A DNA stretch of 64,000 nt from Aldehydirespirator sp965117015 (GTDB lineage Bacteria; Actinomycetota; Acidimicrobiia; Acidimicrobiales; Aldehydirespiratoraceae). Positions 61,093 to 64,000 of this stretch are shown one piece after another. The first letter of the stretch is position 1. Each line of letters opens with the position of its first letter. Under the pieces are notes generated by a model. The model did no database searches. It was not told the origin of the DNA and saw nothing but the letters and a program-made list of their open reading frames with translations. Made by a program: the position numbers and the translations under genes. The stretch spans positions 1,674,001-1,738,000 of the forward strand of contig OZ220747.1 of NCBI GenBank assembly GCA_965117015.1, given 5' to 3'.

Positions 61093-62640
61093 CTACTGCG
61101 CGGCGCCCCAGGCGCCTCCTCCGGGGGTTAGGACTTGCAGGCGGTCGCCGGCGTGGACTTCGAGGGTGACCTTGCCGGGGAGGAGCTCCCGGGTGCCGGA
61201 ACGCCGGACCAGCCAGTCCTCGCCTTTGGCTCCGGGGCCGCCGCCTTGCAGGCCCCAGGGCTCGGTCACCCGGCGCTCGCCCATCAGGGTCACGGTGGCG
61301 TCCTGCAGGAACTCCATCTCCCGCACGATGCCCTCACCGCCGGCGTAGCGACCCTCGCCGCCGCTGCCCGAGCGCAGCCCGTAGGCGGTGATGCGCAGCG
61401 GGTAGTGCTGCACGAGGCTCTCGATGGGAGTGTTCTTGGTGTTGGTCATGCCGGTGTGGATGCCCGACTGGCCGGCCCGGCCACAGCGCCCGCCCTGGCC
61501 GCCGCCGACCGTCTCGTAGTAGGCGAAGTCGTCCGCTCCGGCCAGCACGTTGTTCATCGTTCCCTGCGATGCGGCCGGCACTGCCTCCGGCACGGCCTGT
61601 GCCAGCGCGCCCAGCAGGGCGTCGGCGATGCGCTGGGAGGTCTCCACGTTGCCGGCGGCCACCGCCGCGGGCGGCTCGGCGCTGACGATCGAGCCCGCCG
61701 GCGACGACATCGTGATGGACCGGTAGCAGCCGCCGTTGGCGGGAATGGACGGGTCGGTGGCCACCCGCACCGCGTAGTAGAGGCACGATACGGCCACCGC
61801 CTCGACCGAGTTGAAGTTGGCCTCCACCTGGGGTGCCGATCCGGCGAAGTCGGCATGCAGGTCGGAGCCGTCGATGGTGACCCTCACCGCGATGGTGTGC
61901 AGCCGGTCCGGGCCCTCCACGTAGTCCTCGAAGTCGTAGCCACCGTCGGGCAGCTCCCCGATGGCGGCCCGCATGCGGCGCTCCCCGTAGTCGAGCAGGC
62001 CGTCGCAGATGGCGGTGTAGCGGCCCGGCCCGTAGGCCCGGCACAGTTCGACCAGCCGCCTGGCGCCCACCTCGTTGGCGCCCAACTGGGCCGACAGGTC
62101 CCCCAGGCGCTCGTCGGGAGTCCGGGTTGCCGCCAGGAACGGGTCGAGGAACTCCGGAACCCACCGGCCGGCCCGGGCGGCCAGCATCGGCGACACGACG
62201 TGGCCCTCCTGATCCAGCCGGGTGGCGTCGGCCGGCATCGACCCGGGCGCGTCGCCGCCCACGTCGGAGTGGTGGGCCCGGTTGGCCACCCACCCGGCGA
62301 GGTCGCCGCCGTGGGCGACCGGCCGCACGATGGTCAGGTCGTTGAGGTGGGTGCCGCCGTGGTAGGGGTCGTTCACCGCGTACTGGGCGTCGAGCTCCAG
62401 GCTGTCGCCGAAGGCGTCGATCACCGCCTGCACCGACGCCGGCATGGAGCCCAGGTGCACCGGGATGTGCTCGGCCTGGGCCAGCAACTCACCGTGGGGA
62501 ACGAACAACGCGGTCGAGAAGTCGGCCCGCTCCTTGATGTTGGGCGAGTAGCCGGTGCGGCGCAGCACCCCGCCCATCTCGTCAGCCGCGGCTGTGAAAC
62601 GGTGCCGGGCCACCTCCAAGTCGATCGCGTTCAAGCTCAC
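61093..62640 (-). CDS. hyuB: hydantoinase B/oxoprolinase family protein
   Basis: A 515-residue HyuB. The N-terminal LEVARHRFTAAADEMGGVL and RTGYSPNIKERADFSTALF, HLGSMPASVQAV, NDPYHGGTHLNDLTIV and the C-terminal GGGPGAKGEDWLVR are classical. With HyuA it forms an ATP-dependent amidase of the oxoprolinase or N-methylhydantoinase type. GTG at 62640 begins the homologous part; the open extension to 62700 covers the hairpin repeats. Confidence 0.93.
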   Translation of the reverse strand: MSLNAIDLEVARHRFTAAADEMGGVLRRTGYSPNIKERADFSTALFVPHGELLAQAEHIPVHLGSMPASVQAVIDAFGDSLELDAQYAVNDPYHGGTHLNDLTIVRPVAHGGDLAGWVANRAHHSDVGGDAPGSMPADATRLDQEGHVVSPMLAARAGRWVPEFLDPFLAATRTPDERLGDLSAQLGANEVGARRLVELCRAYGPGRYTAICDGLLDYGERRMRAAIGELPDGGYDFEDYVEGPDRLHTIAVRVTIDGSDLHADFAGSAPQVEANFNSVEAVAVSCLYYAVRVATDPSIPANGGCYRSITMSSPAGSIVSAEPPAAVAAGNVETSQRIADALLGALAQAVPEAVPAASQGTMNNVLAGADDFAYYETVGGGQGGRCGRAGQSGIHTGMTNTKNTPIESLVQHYPLRITAYGLRSGSGGEGRYAGGEGIVREMEFLQDATVTLMGERRVTEPWGLQGGGPGAKGEDWLVRRSGTRELLPGKVTLEVHAGDRLQVLTPGGGAWGAAQ

Positions 62641-62656
62641 CTGCTCACCACCTTGC

Positions 62657-62775
62657 GAACTGGCAGCGTTGTGCACGGTATGCGTGCATTCTGCTGCCAA
62701 TTCCGGTTGGCTTCGGTCGCTGTCATCGAATTGGCAGCGTTGTGCACGGTATGCGTGCGTTCTGCTGCCAATTCC
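62657..62775. repeat. two copies of a 44-bp hairpin repeat between hyuA and hyuB
   Basis: Copies at about 62661-62704 and 62732-62775 differ at one inner base, plus arm changes. In copy 2, GAATTGGCAGC (62728-62738) pairs perfectly with GCTGCCAATTC (62764-62774). Inside the loop TGCACG pairs with CGTGCA/G. Copy 1 keeps the stem through a G-T pair. REP-like in appearance. Confidence 0.8.
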
Positions 62776-62791
62776 TGGATGGGCTCCGGGG

Positions 62792-64000
62792 TCACCACTC
62801 GATCCTGAGGGCGCCGGTCTCGTGGACGGTGGCCCGCTCGCCGGCGGCCAGGTACGTGGTGGACTCGCCCTCGGCGATGATGGCCGGGCCGACCACCTCG
62901 GCTCCCACCGGCAGCGCCGGACGCCACCACACTTGCGCCTCCGCGGCCCCGGTCGGGCCGATCACGGACCGCGCCCCCCGTCGCGGGTCGCCGGCCTCGG
63001 GCTCGAAGGCGGGCAGATCGGCCCAGCGCAGCGCAGCCGCGCCCACCGCCTCGGCTCTCACCGTCACCGCCTCCACCGGGTCCTGCGGCCGGGCGAATCC
63101 GTTGCGCTCGGCGTGCAGCCGGTGGAACTTCTCGCACAGCACCTCCCACGACTCGCCCTCGGTGTACGGCACCGACGTCTCGTGGGCCTGGCCCAGATAG
63201 CGCATGTCCACGATCGACGCCGCGGTCTGCGCAGGCCGGCCGCTGTCGGCCTCGATCTGGCTGCGGGCCGAGACCAGCAGGCTCCGCGCCGCGGCCGGCA
63301 GCCGGTCGCAGTCCTCGGCGGTGACGTTGACGGTCTGGGCCGCGTCGGCCCGGGGCGGGCTGAGCAGCAGTCCGAAGGCCGAGAACACCCCGGCGTAGGG
63401 CGGCACGATCACGCCGTCCATCTCCAGGGCTCGGGCCAGGGCAGTGGCGTGCAGACCGCCGGCACCGCCGAAGGCCATGAGGGCCGCGTCGCGGGGGTCG
63501 GTGCCCTGCTCCACCGAGACGGCCCGCACCGCATGGGTCATGTGCGACTCCACCACGGCCACCACCCCCAGCGCGGCGTCGACGGGCGACAGTGACAGCT
63601 CGGACCCCAGCCGCTCGAAGGCGCCCCGGGCCAGATCGGATCGCAACTCCACGGTGCCGGCCAGCCTGGCTGCCGGATCGAGGCGGCCCAGCACCAGGTT
63701 GGCGTCGGTGACGGTGGGTTCGGCGCCGCCGCGGCCGTAGCAGGCCGGTCCGGGTTCGGCGCCGGCCGAGCGGGGCCCCACCCGCAGGGCGCCGCCGCGG
63801 TCGGCCCAGGCCACCGACCCGCCCCCGGCGCCGACGGTGTGCACTGCCACCGACGGCATCAGGCAGGCATGGCCGGCGATCTCCCGGTTGTAGGTCACCT
63901 CGGGCCGGCCCGAGCGCACCCGGCACACGTCGGTGGACGTGCCGCCCATGTCGAACGAGATGAGCGTCTCGCATCCCATCAGCTCGCCGAGTGCGGCCGC
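62792..64000 (-). CDS. hyuA: hydantoinase A/oxoprolinase family protein (5' end outside window)
   Basis: The frame is open through the window edge, so the N-terminal part of a roughly 690-residue HyuA is missing. The remaining 402 codons include the second ATPase phosphate loop ISFDMGGTSTDVC, VHTVGAGGGSVAW, GPACYGRGG and MAFGGAGGLHA, then the C-terminal domain with YLGQAHETSVPY. It is the classical partner of the hyuB gene 151 bases downstream. Confidence 0.93.
   Translation of the reverse strand, partial: AAALGELMGCETLISFDMGGTSTDVCRVRSGRPEVTYNREIAGHACLMPSVAVHTVGAGGGSVAWADRGGALRVGPRSAGAEPGPACYGRGGAEPTVTDANLVLGRLDPAARLAGTVELRSDLARGAFERLGSELSLSPVDAALGVVAVVESHMTHAVRAVSVEQGTDPRDAALMAFGGAGGLHATALARALEMDGVIVPPYAGVFSAFGLLLSPPRADAAQTVNVTAEDCDRLPAAARSLLVSARSQIEADSGRPAQTAASIVDMRYLGQAHETSVPYTEGESWEVLCEKFHRLHAERNGFARPQDPVEAVTVRAEAVGAAALRWADLPAFEPEAGDPRRGARSVIGPTGAAEAQVWWRPALPVGAEVVGPAIIAEGESTTYLAAGERATVHETGALRIEW

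Overview
The window is a high-GC chromosomal segment of an actinobacterium. An acidimicrobial (Acidimicrobiia-like) origin is the best guess. This rests on the strong G/C third-position bias, a UPF0182 membrane protein, an F420-type luciferase-like oxidoreductase, lipoproteins whose lipobox runs into GDDD, and several genes with a TANNNT -10 element exactly six bases before the start codon, which implies leaderless mRNAs. There is no rRNA, phage, transposase, integrase or CRISPR; one tRNA (initiator tRNA-fMet) is present.

Region 1 (1-8076), ordinary chromosome: end of an unknown gene, a UPF0182 protein, an FMN-binding glutamate-synthase-like protein, an APC permease, a short-chain dehydrogenase and tRNA-fMet.

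Region 2 (8169-30435), a compatible-solute catabolic island: it encodes an ectoine/hydroxyectoine ABC importer (ehuBCDA), ectoine hydrolase (doeA) and a DoeA paralogue, N-acetyl-diaminobutyrate deacetylase (doeB/eutE), eutB, eutC, a GntR regulator, a heterotetrameric sarcosine-oxidase-like enzyme (soxBDAG), a cystathionine-gamma-synthase-family PLP enzyme, tdh and kbl, an exported FG-GAP/UnbV protein and an EamA exporter. No eutA, doeC or doeD is visible. Unusual points are an EhuB made of two identical ligand-binding domains (796 bp repeated perfectly), an EhuD permease fused to an RDD domain, an eutB-kbl-tdh operon that suggests a different route for the C4 diamino acid, and an ATAC-N5-GTAT operator-like palindrome at the control points.

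Region 3 (30491-37130), a possible undescribed surface module: two divergent paralogous TetR regulators, a large secreted RCC1-repeat beta-propeller protein and a lipoprotein with two intact M23 domains. One palindrome (GTAGTTGAAACTAC-like) occurs in all three control regions.

Region 4 (37270-43032): an Lrp regulator divergent from bifunctional putA, a 49-residue small protein, and two toxin-antitoxin pairs (Phd/PIN and MazE/MazF).

Region 5 (43144-55341), a nitrogen-heterocycle island: D-amino-acid-oxidase-like flavoprotein, hydantoin racemase, DUF917 (S-methyl-thiohydantoin desulfurase family), HyuA, M19 dipeptidase, PucR regulator, a ribose-type ABC importer and an ornithine-cyclodeaminase-family protein. 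Together they look like uptake and breakdown of a hydantoin, thiohydantoin or D-peptide-like compound.

Region 6 (55357-64000): small membrane proteins, F420-type and acyl-CoA-dehydrogenase-type flavoenzymes, an NmrA/DUF2867 protein, CorA, and a second hydantoinase/oxoprolinase pair (hyuA truncated by the window end) separated by two copies of a hairpin repeat.

All family assignments come from reading motifs in the translations; no database search was run.
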